Shown here: in pieces, positions 1 to 9,816 of the stretch
Position numbering within the stretch: the first letter of the stretch is position 1
How the letters are laid out: the number at the start of each line of letters is the position of its first letter
Assembly: GCF_001457415.1 (NCBI RefSeq)
Contig: NZ_LN881724.1
Coordinates: 1,984,001-2,048,000, forward strand
Source of the DNA: Gorillibacterium timonense
GTDB lineage: Bacteria > Bacillota > Bacilli > Paenibacillales > NBRC-103111
Direction of reading: 5' to 3'
Length of the DNA stretch: 64,000 nt
Notes under the pieces: model-generated
What the model saw: only the letters and a program-made list of their open reading frames with translations
Told to the model about the DNA's origin: nothing
The model's database searches: none
Position numbers and translations under genes: made by a program

Positions 1-1
1 C

Positions 2-574
2 ATTGAAGAAACCATGGAAGCTCTACACGATGTGGTGAAGTCCGGAAAGGCTCGCTACATCGGCGCTTCGGCTATGTATGCTTGGCAATTTCAGAAAGCT
101 CAGCATGTGGCGGAGAATAGGGGCTGGACGCGTTTTGTCTCCATGCAAAATCACCTGAACCTCATGTACCGGGAAGAGGAGCGGGAGATGATGCCGCTAT
201 GCAAGGACCAGAACATTGCGGTCACTCCTTACAGCCCGCTGGCATCGGGAAGACTGATCCGCGACTGGTCGGAAACCACCCATCGGTCCGAAACCGACTA
301 TATTCAAAAATCCAAGTACGATGCGACCGCCGATGTGGATCGGGTAATCGTGGAGCGCGTGGCGTCCATCGCTAAGGAGCGTGGCGTATCCCACGTCCAT
401 ATCGCGCTTGCCTGGCTTCTGCAAAAAGAATCGGTTGCCGCCCCCATTGTCGGCGTAACGAAACTAGCGCAGCTGGAGGATGCGGTAGGCGCTCTTGCGG
501 TGAAGCTAACCCCGGAAGAGGTTGCTTTCCTGGAAGAACCGTATGTCCCGCATCGGGTAGTGGGAGCTCAGTAA
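2..574 (+). CDS. aldo/keto reductase, 5' end outside the window
   Basis: This is the C-terminal part of an NAD(P)H-dependent aldo/keto reductase of the multimeric, YajO/Gsp69-like type. The frame is open to the window edge, so the gene begins upstream. About 190 of the usual 310-330 residues are visible, and the catalytic tetrad region is missing. Visible family features are a conserved strand around 'KARYIGAS', the 'SMQNHLNL' strand, the 'TPYSPLASGRL' cofactor loop and the C-terminal 'LAWLLQKESVAAPIVG' segment that binds the cofactor phosphate. The gene is followed after 44 bp by another reductase on the same strand, which suggests one operon. Its substrate cannot be told from sequence. Confidence 0.85.
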   Translation: MEETMEALHDVVKSGKARYIGASAMYAWQFQKAQHVAENRGWTRFVSMQNHLNLMYREEEREMMPLCKDQNIAVTPYSPLASGRLIRDWSETTHRSETDYIQKSKYDATADVDRVIVERVASIAKERGVSHVHIALAWLLQKESVAAPIVGVTKLAQLEDAVGALAVKLTPEEVAFLEEPYVPHRVVGAQ

Positions 575-618
575 GGCAGAGATGAATGGCTATAACAAGC
601 AAGGAGGAGGAACAACAA

Positions 619-1476
619 ATGGAATATGTAACGTTAAATAACGGAGTAAAGATGCCCATTCTGGGCTATGGGGTTTACCAGATTCCGGATCCGGCAGAAT
701 GCGAACGATGTGTGCGGGATGCGATAAGTGTCGGTTACCGTTCCATTGATACTGCGCAAGCTTATCGGAATGAAGAAGCCGTTGGCCGTGCGGTTAAGGA
801 AAGCGGAATACCTAGAGAGGATTTCTTCATCACCACGAAGGTTTGGATTTCGAATGCGGGCTATGACAAGGCGAAAGCATCTCTTGAGGAATCCTTGAGA
901 AAGCTTCAGCTTGATTACTTGGACTTGGTTCTTATCCATCAGCCCTTCAATGACTACTATGGCACTTACCGTGCGATGGAGGAGCTCTACAAGGCGGGGA
1001 CAATCAAGGCGATCGGCGTCAGCAACTTCTACCCGGACCGATACATCGACCTTGTTCAATTCAGCGAAGTGGTGCCGGCCGTCAACCAGGTAGAAACCCA
1101 TGTCTTCAACCAGCAAGTGAAGGCGAATGAAATTATGAAGAAATATAACACCCAGATTGAATCCTGGGGGCCTTTCGCCGAAGGAAGAAACGATTTGTTT
1201 ACGAACGCGACCCTCAAAGAAATTGGAGACAAGGTTCAGAAATCGACAGCCCAAGTTGCTTTACGCTTCTTGATTCAGAGTGGCGTGGTTGTTATTCCAA
1301 AGACAGTAAACAAAACGCGTATGGAAGAAAACTTCAACGTGTTTGATTTCGAACTGACGGCAGAAGATATGGTGAAACTAACCTCGCTGGATACGGGAGA
1401 AAGTGCATTTTTCTCTCACTATGATCCGCAAACGGTTGAGTTTTTAACGGATTACGCCAAAAAAGGGCTGGAATAA
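619..1476 (+). CDS. aldo/keto reductase (2,5-diketo-gluconate reductase-like)
   Basis: This is a 285-residue cytosolic NADPH-dependent aldo/keto reductase of the short monomeric class. The tetrad is visible: Asp and Tyr in 'SIDTAQAYRNEEAVG', Lys in 'ITTKVW' and His in 'LIHQP'. The cofactor-binding C-terminus carries 'IPKTVNKTRM'. The start at 619 is chosen because AAGGAGGAGG lies 8 bp upstream; an in-frame ATG at 586 lacks such a site and would add a non-conserved tail. It sits between another reductase and an alcohol dehydrogenase, which suggests carbonyl detoxification. A close paralogue lies at 8379-9230 on the other strand. Confidence 0.93.
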   Translation: MEYVTLNNGVKMPILGYGVYQIPDPAECERCVRDAISVGYRSIDTAQAYRNEEAVGRAVKESGIPREDFFITTKVWISNAGYDKAKASLEESLRKLQLDYLDLVLIHQPFNDYYGTYRAMEELYKAGTIKAIGVSNFYPDRYIDLVQFSEVVPAVNQVETHVFNQQVKANEIMKKYNTQIESWGPFAEGRNDLFTNATLKEIGDKVQKSTAQVALRFLIQSGVVVIPKTVNKTRMEENFNVFDFELTAEDMVKLTSLDTGESAFFSHYDPQTVEFLTDYAKKGLE

Positions 1477-1548
1477 AGCTCCTCGGGCATGAAAACAAGC
1501 AAGATGCTGTCCTGTACAGTAAATTCGATGAAGAGGTGGAAACAAAGA

Positions 1549-2583
1549 ATGAAGGCCAATATTATGTATGCTGCAGGCGATGTTCGCGTGGAGGAAATCC
1601 CCGTACCACAATTGCAGGAACCGACCGATGCGATTCTGAAGGTGGTTGCCGCCTGTATTTGCGGAAGCGACCTGCATCCTTATCACAACATGCACGCCCA
1701 TGAGCATGGCGAAGGCGAAGCGATGGGCCATGAAGTGATCGGACGAATCGAAGAAATGGGCTCGGAGGTTTCTGGGTTTACCAAAGGCGATTTGGTCATC
1801 GTGCCTTTTGCCGTCGGAGATAACACCTGCCCCTTTTGTAAAGAAGGACTTATGACGTCCTGCATCCACGGAAGCTTTATGTCGGGCTGCCAAGCCGAAT
1901 ATGTTCGAATTCCTCAAGCACAGGGGAGCATGTTTAAACTGCCTGATGAAATCGATGAGAATTCTCCCTTGCTGCCATCCCTGCTAACCTTGTCAGACGT
2001 CTATGGCACCGGCTATCACGCGGCGGTGAAGGGCGGAGTGAACGAGAATACGACGGTAACCGTTATCGGCGATGGAGCTGTCGGCCTACTCGCCGTCCTG
2101 TCAGCGAAGAAGCTCGGCGCGAGGAAAATCATTCTGATGGGCCGTCATAAGAAACGGACCGATCTTGGCATTGAATTTGGCGCAACCCATGTTGTTCCGG
2201 AACGCGGAGAAGAAGGAATCGCGAAGGTCCGGGAGCTGACGAATGGGGAAGGGACACATGTGGTCCTCGAATGTGTCGGGCTGATGCCAGCTTATGAAAT
2301 GAGTCTTGGAGCTGTCCGGGCGGGCGGGGTGATCAGCCGCGTTGGCGTGCCGCAGTATGAGAATGCTCCCGTCGGTTTTGCAAGTCTGTTCGGGCGCAAT
2401 ATCACACTCACGGGAGGACCGGCGCCAACACGCGCCTACATGGATGAATTGCTGCCGGACATTCTTGACGGAAGCCTTGAACCGGGCCGAGTCTTTGACG
2501 TAACAGTCGATCTGGACGGCGTTCCGGAGGGCTATCGCGCCATGGACAATCGGGAAGCACTCAAAGTGTTAATCAGGCCTTAA
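1549..2583 (+). CDS. zinc-dependent alcohol dehydrogenase
   Basis: This 344-residue medium-chain dehydrogenase/reductase should oxidise alcohols or reduce aldehydes using NAD(P). The catalytic zinc site is visible as 'CICGSDLHPY' followed by 'GHEVIGRIEEMG'. A partial structural-zinc loop, 'NTCPFCKEGLMTSC', follows. The Rossmann fold begins at 'VIGDGAVGLLAVLSAKKLGA', with a basic 'GRHKKR' after the second strand that suggests NADP preference (inference). The start at 1549 follows AGAGGTGG; an upstream in-frame ATG at 1489 would add an unconserved leader. A strong terminator follows. Confidence 0.92.
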   Translation: MKANIMYAAGDVRVEEIPVPQLQEPTDAILKVVAACICGSDLHPYHNMHAHEHGEGEAMGHEVIGRIEEMGSEVSGFTKGDLVIVPFAVGDNTCPFCKEGLMTSCIHGSFMSGCQAEYVRIPQAQGSMFKLPDEIDENSPLLPSLLTLSDVYGTGYHAAVKGGVNENTTVTVIGDGAVGLLAVLSAKKLGARKIILMGRHKKRTDLGIEFGATHVVPERGEEGIAKVRELTNGEGTHVVLECVGLMPAYEMSLGAVRAGGVISRVGVPQYENAPVGFASLFGRNITLTGGPAPTRAYMDELLPDILDGSLEPGRVFDVTVDLDGVPEGYRAMDNREALKVLIRP

Positions 2584-2605
2584 CAAGTGCTGAAGCCATA
2601 AACCA

Positions 2606-2651
2606 GGAGATGTACCACAAGCCATTAATGGGTAGTGGTACATCTCCTTTT
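2606..2651 (+). terminator. intrinsic terminator after alcohol dehydrogenase
   Basis: A 13-bp perfect stem (GGAGATGTACCAC pairing with GTGGTACATCTCC) is followed by TTTTATTC. It ends the reductase/dehydrogenase operon just before the TetR promoter. Confidence 0.85.
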
Positions 2652-2655
2652 ATTC

Positions 2656-2684
2656 TTTACCGATCGTTCCCGATATGTTATAGT
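2656..2684 (+). promoter_or_regulatory. tetR promoter with operator in the spacer
   Basis: TTTACC (2656-2661), a 17-bp spacer and TATAGT (2679-2684) form a sigma-A promoter ahead of the TetR gene. The spacer carries ACCGATCGTTC (2659-2669). This shares the core GATCRTTC with a perfect palindrome at 3316-3329 upstream of the SDR gene. The position fits autorepression by the TetR protein; that link is an inference. Confidence 0.6.
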
Positions 2685-2704
2685 ATGGACGGGAGGGAAA
2701 GGGA

Positions 2705-3283
2705 ATGGCGAGGAGCAAGGAATTTGAAGAGAACGAAGTATTGGAGAAAGCGATGAGGCTGTTCTGGGAACAGGGCTACGAGAAGACATCCATGTCCGAT
2801 CTGACCGATCACATGGGAATCCATCGTAGAAGCTTGTATGACACGTTTGGCGATAAGCATTCGCTGTTTCTCAAAGCCATGGATCGTTATGGCGATAAAG
2901 TCAGCGCTGCGCTTACAGGAGAAATTAAGCGATCCAAGTCGGCTAAACAAGCTCTGCAGATCATCTTTAGCTTTATGATTCTCGAAGACGAGGAAACCCC
3001 ACCCGGCTGCCTAATGGTAAATTCTGCGGTGGAATTGGCAGCGCGCGATGCCGATGTTGATTCGAAGTCCACAAGATCGTTCACCCTAGCAGAGCAGCTG
3101 CTCAAAGAAATCATTGTTTGGGGGCAGCGAAATGGAGAATTCACCCTTGATAAAGATGCTGAGGAACTGGCAGAATATCTGCATAATGTGTGGGTTGGGT
3201 TAAGGGTTATGGCCCGTACCTCGATCTCCGAAGAAAAACTTCGCCGGATAGCCAATACTTCAATGGAATTTTTGGAGGTTTGA
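2705..3283 (+). CDS. TetR/AcrR family transcriptional regulator
   Basis: This 192-residue regulator has an N-terminal TetR helix-turn-helix at about residues 8-55 ('EKAMRLFWEQGYEKTSMSDL' then 'MGIHRRSLYDTFGDKHSLF') and a TetR_C ligand domain of the YxaF/LmrA type. It lies directly upstream of an SDR and an Old Yellow Enzyme that it probably represses. GATCRTTC-containing sites lie in its own promoter and before the SDR. The inducer is unknown, perhaps an electrophilic or quinone compound, because the flanking enzymes reduce carbonyls and activated alkenes (inference). Confidence 0.9.
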   Translation: MARSKEFEENEVLEKAMRLFWEQGYEKTSMSDLTDHMGIHRRSLYDTFGDKHSLFLKAMDRYGDKVSAALTGEIKRSKSAKQALQIIFSFMILEDEETPPGCLMVNSAVELAARDADVDSKSTRSFTLAEQLLKEIIVWGQRNGEFTLDKDAEELAEYLHNVWVGLRVMARTSISEEKLRRIANTSMEFLEV

Positions 3284-3315
3284 TCTTTCTGGTGCGAGTT
3301 TTTTTCACCCATTCT

Positions 3316-3329
3316 AGAATGATCATTCT
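3316..3329. promoter_or_regulatory. perfect 14-bp palindrome, likely TetR operator
   Basis: AGAATGATCATTCT is a perfect palindrome 76 bp upstream of the SDR start and 33 bp after the tetR stop. It shares GATCRTTC with the site inside the tetR promoter. Location and symmetry fit a TetR-family dimer. Binding is inferred. Confidence 0.55.
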
Positions 3330-3404
3330 CAATAAAGGGAGCGCTCGACATTTTTGATTATCCTCCCCCCATATCTACTACAAACGATAAAGGAGATCAA
3401 TAAA

Positions 3405-4103
3405 ATGAACATTTCCGAGCAAGTGGCTTTCGTTACTGGCGCGAACCGAGGTTTTGGTCGTCATCTGGCTCTTGAACTTCTATCCCGAGGAGCTAAGGTG
3501 TACGCCGCGGCACGAAATCCGGAGTCCGTTGACATTCCGGGAGCTATACCTGTCAGGCTCGATATTACCAACCCTCAGGAAGTATCGGAAGCTGCTGAAG
3601 TCGCGAAGGATGTGACGATTCTCATCAACAATGCCGGATCGTCTACAGGCGCTTCTTTGCTTGACGGTGACCTCAATCAAATCCATTTGGAGATGAATAC
3701 GCACTTCTTCGGCACCCTTTCCATGGTTCGAAGCTTTGCGCCCATCCTTGCAAATAACGGGGGAGGGGCCATTCTAAACATTCTCTCCGCGTTATCATGG
3801 GTAAGTACGGGTACTATTGGAGCTTTTTCCTCCGCGAAATCGGCAGAGTGGGCGCTAACGAACGATCTGCGCATCAGTCTGCATCCTCAAAACATTCGAG
3901 TAGCCGGCCTGCATGTTGGCTATATGGAGACAGACATGACAACGGGGGTGAATGCTCCCAAGTCCAACCCTGCGGAAATTGCCAAAATCGCTATCGATGG
4001 CATAGCTTCCGGGAGCTATGAGATTATTGCCGACGACACGAGCCGCAAGATAAAAAATGCGTTGACCGGCGGAGTCGCAGCGATTTACCCACATTTTGCT
4101 TAA
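3405..4103 (+). CDS. SDR family NAD(P)-dependent oxidoreductase
   Basis: This 232-residue short-chain dehydrogenase has the classical Rossmann motif TGxxxGxG ('VTGANRGFG'), the NNAG motif ('ILINNAGSS'), and a catalytic region with Ser in 'ILSALSW'. In place of the usual YxxxK there is 'GAFSSAKSA': the Lys is kept but Phe-Ser stands where Tyr is expected. Catalysis may therefore be altered, or another residue may serve. The start at 3405 follows AAAGGAGATC; a longer in-frame start at 3354 lacks a good ribosome site. It lies between the TetR gene and the OYE gene, 24 bp from the latter, so the two are probably co-transcribed. Confidence 0.88.
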   Translation: MNISEQVAFVTGANRGFGRHLALELLSRGAKVYAAARNPESVDIPGAIPVRLDITNPQEVSEAAEVAKDVTILINNAGSSTGASLLDGDLNQIHLEMNTHFFGTLSMVRSFAPILANNGGGAILNILSALSWVSTGTIGAFSSAKSAEWALTNDLRISLHPQNIRVAGLHVGYMETDMTTGVNAPKSNPAEIAKIAIDGIASGSYEIIADDTSRKIKNALTGGVAAIYPHFA

Positions 4104-4127
4104 GCTCAAATAGAGAGGAGTTTGTCA

Positions 4128-5204
4128 ATGGAAAAGATATGGAGTAAAACAACGGTTGGAAGAATGGAATTGCCCCATCGGTTGGCGATGGCGCCAATGA
4201 CTCGCAGTCGTGCGCAAGGCGACGGTACACCGGGAGAATTAAGCTCCTTGTATTATGCACAGAGAGCATCCATGGGGTTGCTTATTACAGAAGGCACGCA
4301 GCCTTCCGATGATGGCCAAGGGTACTTAGGTTCGCCCGGAATCTATACGGACAAGCATATTGAAGGATGGAGAAAGGTGACAGATGCAATTCACCAGGCT
4401 GGTGGGTATGTGTATATCCAACTTATGCACGCCGGGCGCATGTCCCATCCAGACAATACACCGCATCATCGTCAGCCCGTAGCTCCATCGGCTGTCGCAC
4501 CCGCTGCGCAGATGTTTACGGCCAAAGGGATGCAAAAGATCCCCATTCCGCGCGAGTTAACCGAGGCAGACATTCGTACGACGATCGATGACTTCCGCCG
4601 GGCAGCAGCGGCAGCGATCGAATCAGGTTCGGACGGAGTCGAAATTCACGGGGCCAACGGTTATCTCATCAATCAATTTATCAGCGAAAATTCGAATAGA
4701 CGAACGGATGCCTATGGCGGATCCGCGATAAATCGAGCTCGCTTCGCGATTGAGGTAGTTAAAGCTGTCGTCGAAGAGATCGGGGCCGATCGAACGGGCT
4801 TCCGAATCTCTCCAGGGACAACGCTCGGAGGAATTGATGAAGGAGAGCAAGGCTTTGAAGTGTATCGTTATCTGATCAAACAAATAGCCCAATTCGATCT
4901 GGCTTACCTTCATGTCATGCATCTCGGCAATGACGCTCTGCTCCGGGAAATCCGTTCGTTATGGCCCAATTCGTTATTGGTCAATCGGGCTGGGCGGGCA
5001 CTTGACGACCTTTGCGTCGATCTGGATAATGGCCTTGCCGATGTGGTGCCTGTCGGGGTATGGTCATTAGCCAATCCTGATTTCGTCGAACGTCTTCAAT
5101 CCGGTTATCCATTAAATGAAGCAGACCGAGCTAGTTTGTACTTTGGTCATGGAAGCAAAGGGTATACAGACTATCCGACGATGAAGGAATTAGAACAACC
5201 ATAA
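4128..5204 (+). CDS. Old Yellow Enzyme-type NADH:flavin oxidoreductase (alkene reductase)
   Basis: This is a 358-residue FMN-dependent ene-reductase. The FMN-binding N-terminus 'MAPMTRSRAQ', the 'QLMHAGRMSHP' strand, and 'EIHGANGYLINQFISE' with 'NRRTDAYGGS' are typical of the NemA/XenB branch. Members reduce activated C=C bonds, nitro-esters and nitroaromatics. The start ATG at 4128 follows GAGAGGAG; the two preceding in-frame codons (TTG, TCA) are probably untranslated. It follows the SDR by 24 bp and ends at a strong bidirectional terminator. Control by the adjacent TetR protein is likely. Confidence 0.93.
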   Translation: MEKIWSKTTVGRMELPHRLAMAPMTRSRAQGDGTPGELSSLYYAQRASMGLLITEGTQPSDDGQGYLGSPGIYTDKHIEGWRKVTDAIHQAGGYVYIQLMHAGRMSHPDNTPHHRQPVAPSAVAPAAQMFTAKGMQKIPIPRELTEADIRTTIDDFRRAAAAAIESGSDGVEIHGANGYLINQFISENSNRRTDAYGGSAINRARFAIEVVKAVVEEIGADRTGFRISPGTTLGGIDEGEQGFEVYRYLIKQIAQFDLAYLHVMHLGNDALLREIRSLWPNSLLVNRAGRALDDLCVDLDNGLADVVPVGVWSLANPDFVERLQSGYPLNEADRASLYFGHGSKGYTDYPTMKELEQP

Positions 5205-5212
5205 GGGTAAAC

Positions 5213-5256
5213 AAATCATAAAGGGTCCGCTCTCAGAGCGGATCCTTTATGATTTG
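5213..5256. terminator. bidirectional intrinsic terminator
   Basis: A long near-perfect hairpin (AAATCATAAAGGGTCCGCTC against GAGCGGATCCTTTATGATTT) lies between the convergent OYE and AraC genes, with A-rich and T-rich flanks that serve both directions. Confidence 0.85.
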
Positions 5257-5294
5257 TTAATATCACTACCTGGAAATCATTCGCTCGGGAAAGT

Positions 5295-6225
5295 TTAGTC
5301 CCCCAAGAAAACGATACTTTTAGCCGGGTCATACCTTTCCTTTAATTGTTTCATGTCAGATCTGGGCGGTGAACCAAACATACGGGAATATTCACGGCTG
5401 AATTGGGAGGCGCTCTCATAACCGACTCGGAAAGCAACTTCAGCAGCTTCCGCAGATTCGGTAAGCAATAAACGCCGTGCCTCCTGCAACCTCAATTGCT
5501 TTTGAAATTGAATAGGACTCATACCCGTTACTTCCTTAAAATTACGGTGGAAAGAGGAGAGACTCATACTCGCTGTTTCGGCTAGCTCTTCAACACGTAT
5601 GGATTGATCGAAATTTGTACTCATGTAATCAATTGCTTCTCTAATCCGATAAGTATTGCTGCCGATCATGGCGATTTGACCCAGCGCAACACCATAAGGC
5701 CCCTTCAAAAGGGTATACAAAATCTCCTTTGTAATTAGTGGAGCAAGGAACGGAATGTCTTCTGGTCGGGTAAGCAATTCGATAAGTCTTAGCGTCGCAT
5801 CCATCAAGGAATGCTCCATTTGCCCTACAAACAGGGCACGCTTTGTATTATCATTCGGCACTATTTGAACATTAGCCTCGTTAATCACCTCTACTATCTG
5901 ATCATTGGTAAATTCTAATTTAATGCTCAGATAAGGGACCTCGGTTGAAGCTCTAATAATTTGGCCAACGACAGGCAAATTCATAGAAGCAATCAAATAA
6001 TCAGTTGATCCATATTCAAATCGTTCCTCCGCCAAGAGCACCTCTTTAACCCCTTGGGCAATTACGCAATAAGAAGGCTTATACACCCTGTACGCAGGTT
6101 CAGATACTTCGGAGTATTGGAGATAAATAGATTGGGAATAGCGGTCTCAAACACACCATCTTTAGGTGAAAATTGCTGAATGAGCTTTGCCATTTTTTTT
6201 GCTGATGAAGGATTGCCTCAGACAT
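5295..6225 (-). pseudogene. AraC family regulator with frameshifted N-terminus
   Basis: The uninterrupted 3' part (5295-6086, 263 codons) holds most of an AraC_N-type sensor domain and two C-terminal helix-turn-helix motifs ('VEELAETASMSLSSFHRNFK' and 'VAFRVGYESASQFSREY'). The family's expected N-terminus lies upstream but in other frames. A well-placed ATG at 6225 follows GGGAGG and encodes MSEAILHQQKK. The frame must shift at an A8 run (6193-6200) to read MAKLIQQFSPKDGVFETAIP. It must shift again near 6100-6110 to join SEPAYRVYKPSYC. This means two single-base indels, either real inactivation or assembly error. The intact ORF could still start at GTG 6086. Family members regulate nearby reductases; the MFS gene is divergent. 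Confidence 0.6.
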
Positions 6226-6375
6226 GATGTTATTCCTCCCGTTATCTTTTCTCGATTATAAACAAAAATGATCCGTATCGTTATCGATATGACAGGAATA
6301 GGCAATCATTTAGTACGATCAGGATAACGGTTATTTGCTTTTTCGTACATAATTAGATGATAGGACAAAATCATA

Positions 6376-7563
6376 ATGAGAGGATCAATCAAGGAAATGA
6401 ATAATAACTGGAAAATATACATGCTCGCCTTAATCAGTTTCTTGGTAGGAACGACGCAATTCTGTATTGTAGGGATGCTTGATAAAATAGCTGCGTCCGC
6501 CGGAGTATCCGTATCCACTGCAGGTCAGCTGATCACTGCATTCGCACTCAGTAATGCGATTGGAACCCCTATCGTAATGATAGCCACAGCGAAGATGAAC
6601 CAACGCAAGCAATTAGTAATGGCGCTTATTATCATTTTGCTCGGAATTGCTTCAACACTTACGCTTCCGGGCTTTATCCTATTGATGGCATCTCGTGTTG
6701 TTCTTGGACTCGGGACCGGAATTTTCGTAGTTACAGCCTATTCGCTGGCCTCAAAGCTAGCCGCTCCCGGACGACAAGGCTCTGCGATGTCCAATGTGGC
6801 AATGGGATTCAGCTCCTCACTTGTGTTCGGAGTTCCAATCGGCCGTATCATCGCAGCCTCCTATACTTGGCAGGCCATATTCTGGGGCATAGGTTTATTA
6901 TGCCTACTGGCGGTCTTTTTCGTGGCGAAAGTTATTCCAGCGATGGAAGGGGAAGCTTCTGTGCCGTTATCCCGGCGGCTCTCTTTCCTGAAGCAGCCGC
7001 AGATTGCAATCACCTTGGGTGTGACTTTCTTTGTATTTGTCGGCTTTTCAGTGGTAGATACCTATATTACACCCTTTCTCGCTGCAGATATGCCAACGAT
7101 GGAAAGCAGGATGAGTGTCATCCTCCTAACATTAGGAATAGGCAGCTTAATAGGTTCCAGATTAGGCGGCTTCCTGGCGGATCGTATTGGTGTTACTCGT
7201 ACACTTTTCTGTTCGATGGCTATTCAAGCGCTTGCCTTGGTGCTGCAATCCACCGTTTCTGGATGGATAATCGTCACTATAGTGTTCCTTGTGGTTTGGG
7301 AAATATCCGTCTGGACGTTCGGTCCAACCCAGAATTTTAAACTTGTTTCGCTTGCCCCTGAGGCTTCCAGTATTGTTCTAAGTTTAAACAGCTCGTTCGT
7401 ACAGATGGGCTTTGCTGCAGGAGCGGGAATAGGGGGGATAGCGATTAGAAGTTTTTCAATCATGGCGATTCCTTGGATCAGTGTCATTTCGGTAGTGCTT
7501 GCTGCCATTATCGCAGTTCTATCGCTAAGCCGGAGCCGTTCTGCTGTAAACTCGAAAGGTTAA
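6376..7563 (+). CDS. MFS transporter, AraJ/YdhP-type drug/sugar efflux
   Basis: This is a 395-residue inner-membrane protein with about 12 hydrophobic segments. The family pattern shows in the first loop ('SVSTAGQLITAFALSNAIGTP') and the TM4 region ('SRVVLGLGTGIFVVTAYSLASKLAAPGRQGSAMS'), typical of the DHA1 (TC 2.A.1.2) drug-efflux group. An alternative start at ATG 6397 has a poorly spaced ribosome site. It is divergent from the AraC gene and 35 bp upstream of a flavodoxin-like lipoprotein gene, which suggests co-transcription. The substrate is unknown. Confidence 0.87.
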   Translation: MRGSIKEMNNNWKIYMLALISFLVGTTQFCIVGMLDKIAASAGVSVSTAGQLITAFALSNAIGTPIVMIATAKMNQRKQLVMALIIILLGIASTLTLPGFILLMASRVVLGLGTGIFVVTAYSLASKLAAPGRQGSAMSNVAMGFSSSLVFGVPIGRIIAASYTWQAIFWGIGLLCLLAVFFVAKVIPAMEGEASVPLSRRLSFLKQPQIAITLGVTFFVFVGFSVVDTYITPFLAADMPTMESRMSVILLTLGIGSLIGSRLGGFLADRIGVTRTLFCSMAIQALALVLQSTVSGWIIVTIVFLVVWEISVWTFGPTQNFKLVSLAPEASSIVLSLNSSFVQMGFAAGAGIGGIAIRSFSIMAIPWISVISVVLAAIIAVLSLSRSRSAVNSKG

Positions 7564-7598
7564 TTTCCAAGTAGAAAACAGCGTAGGAGGCGACACTT

Positions 7599-8345
7599 TT
7601 GAAAAAAAGCACAACAATCCCTTTACTTTTGATTCTTGTGTTATCAATGACACTGCTTGCAGCATGTGATGACAACCGTACCGAAGAACTGCCGAATATC
7701 GCGGCCAGCCAAAGCACACTTCCTGTTCCACCTGTATGCAAGCCAGTAGATGATGGGCAGACTGACCGTGGACCCGGTAAAGCTCTCATCGTTTATTTCA
7801 CCAAAGTAGGATCTATCTCCTCTTCCGAAGATGCAGATGCGGTATCCGGGGCAAGCTTGAGAGTCGGTGATACAAGCAAAGCTGGAACTACAGAAGTGAT
7901 TGCCGGTATGGTGCAGGCAGCAGTGGGCGGCGATCTATTCCGGATTGAAACTGTAGAACCTTATCCGGAGGATTATCAATCAACGGTGAAGCAGGCGACG
8001 GAAGAAAGAAGGGCAGGGGACAAGCCGTCGCTAAAAACGAAAGTAAATAAAATGGATGACTACGATGTCGTGTACCTGGGATATCCTATATGGGGAATGA
8101 GTCTCCCTGCGCCACTCGTATCGTTTTTGTCCGAATATGATTTTTCGGGTAAAACCATCATCCCTTTTTGCACGCATGCGGGGTATGGACCGGGGCAGAC
8201 TGTTTCAGCCATTAGAGAGCTTGTCCCTGGGGCAGCTGTCCTAGATGGCTTTGAAATAGAACGTACTAAAGTCTCAAACGCAGAAGAAGCCGTATCCGCG
8301 TGGCTGCGTGAAATTAGGAACGAAACAAGAGCAGATGCAAAGTAA
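7599..8345 (+). CDS. flavodoxin-fold lipoprotein
   Basis: This 248-residue protein has a lipoprotein signal peptide: Lys-Lys at the start, a hydrophobic core, and lipobox LLAAC with lipidation at about Cys22. A Flavodoxin_4 domain follows ('KALIVYFTK' with the FMN loop, 'YDVVYLGYPIWGMSLPAP', 'IPFCTHAGYGPG'). It would sit on the outer face of the membrane as an FMN electron carrier or reductase partner. The start is a TTG after GTAGGAGGCG. It follows the MFS gene, and an aldo/keto reductase gene converges on it. In related genomes such flavodoxins accompany AraC/AKR clusters. Confidence 0.88.
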   Translation: MKKSTTIPLLLILVLSMTLLAACDDNRTEELPNIAASQSTLPVPPVCKPVDDGQTDRGPGKALIVYFTKVGSISSSEDADAVSGASLRVGDTSKAGTTEVIAGMVQAAVGGDLFRIETVEPYPEDYQSTVKQATEERRAGDKPSLKTKVNKMDDYDVVYLGYPIWGMSLPAPLVSFLSEYDFSGKTIIPFCTHAGYGPGQTVSAIRELVPGAAVLDGFEIERTKVSNAEEAVSAWLREIRNETRADAK

Positions 8346-8378
8346 GCATTCTGCTCTTGTCGTTATCTCTTACGTTTG

Positions 8379-9816
<1,438 letters not shown>

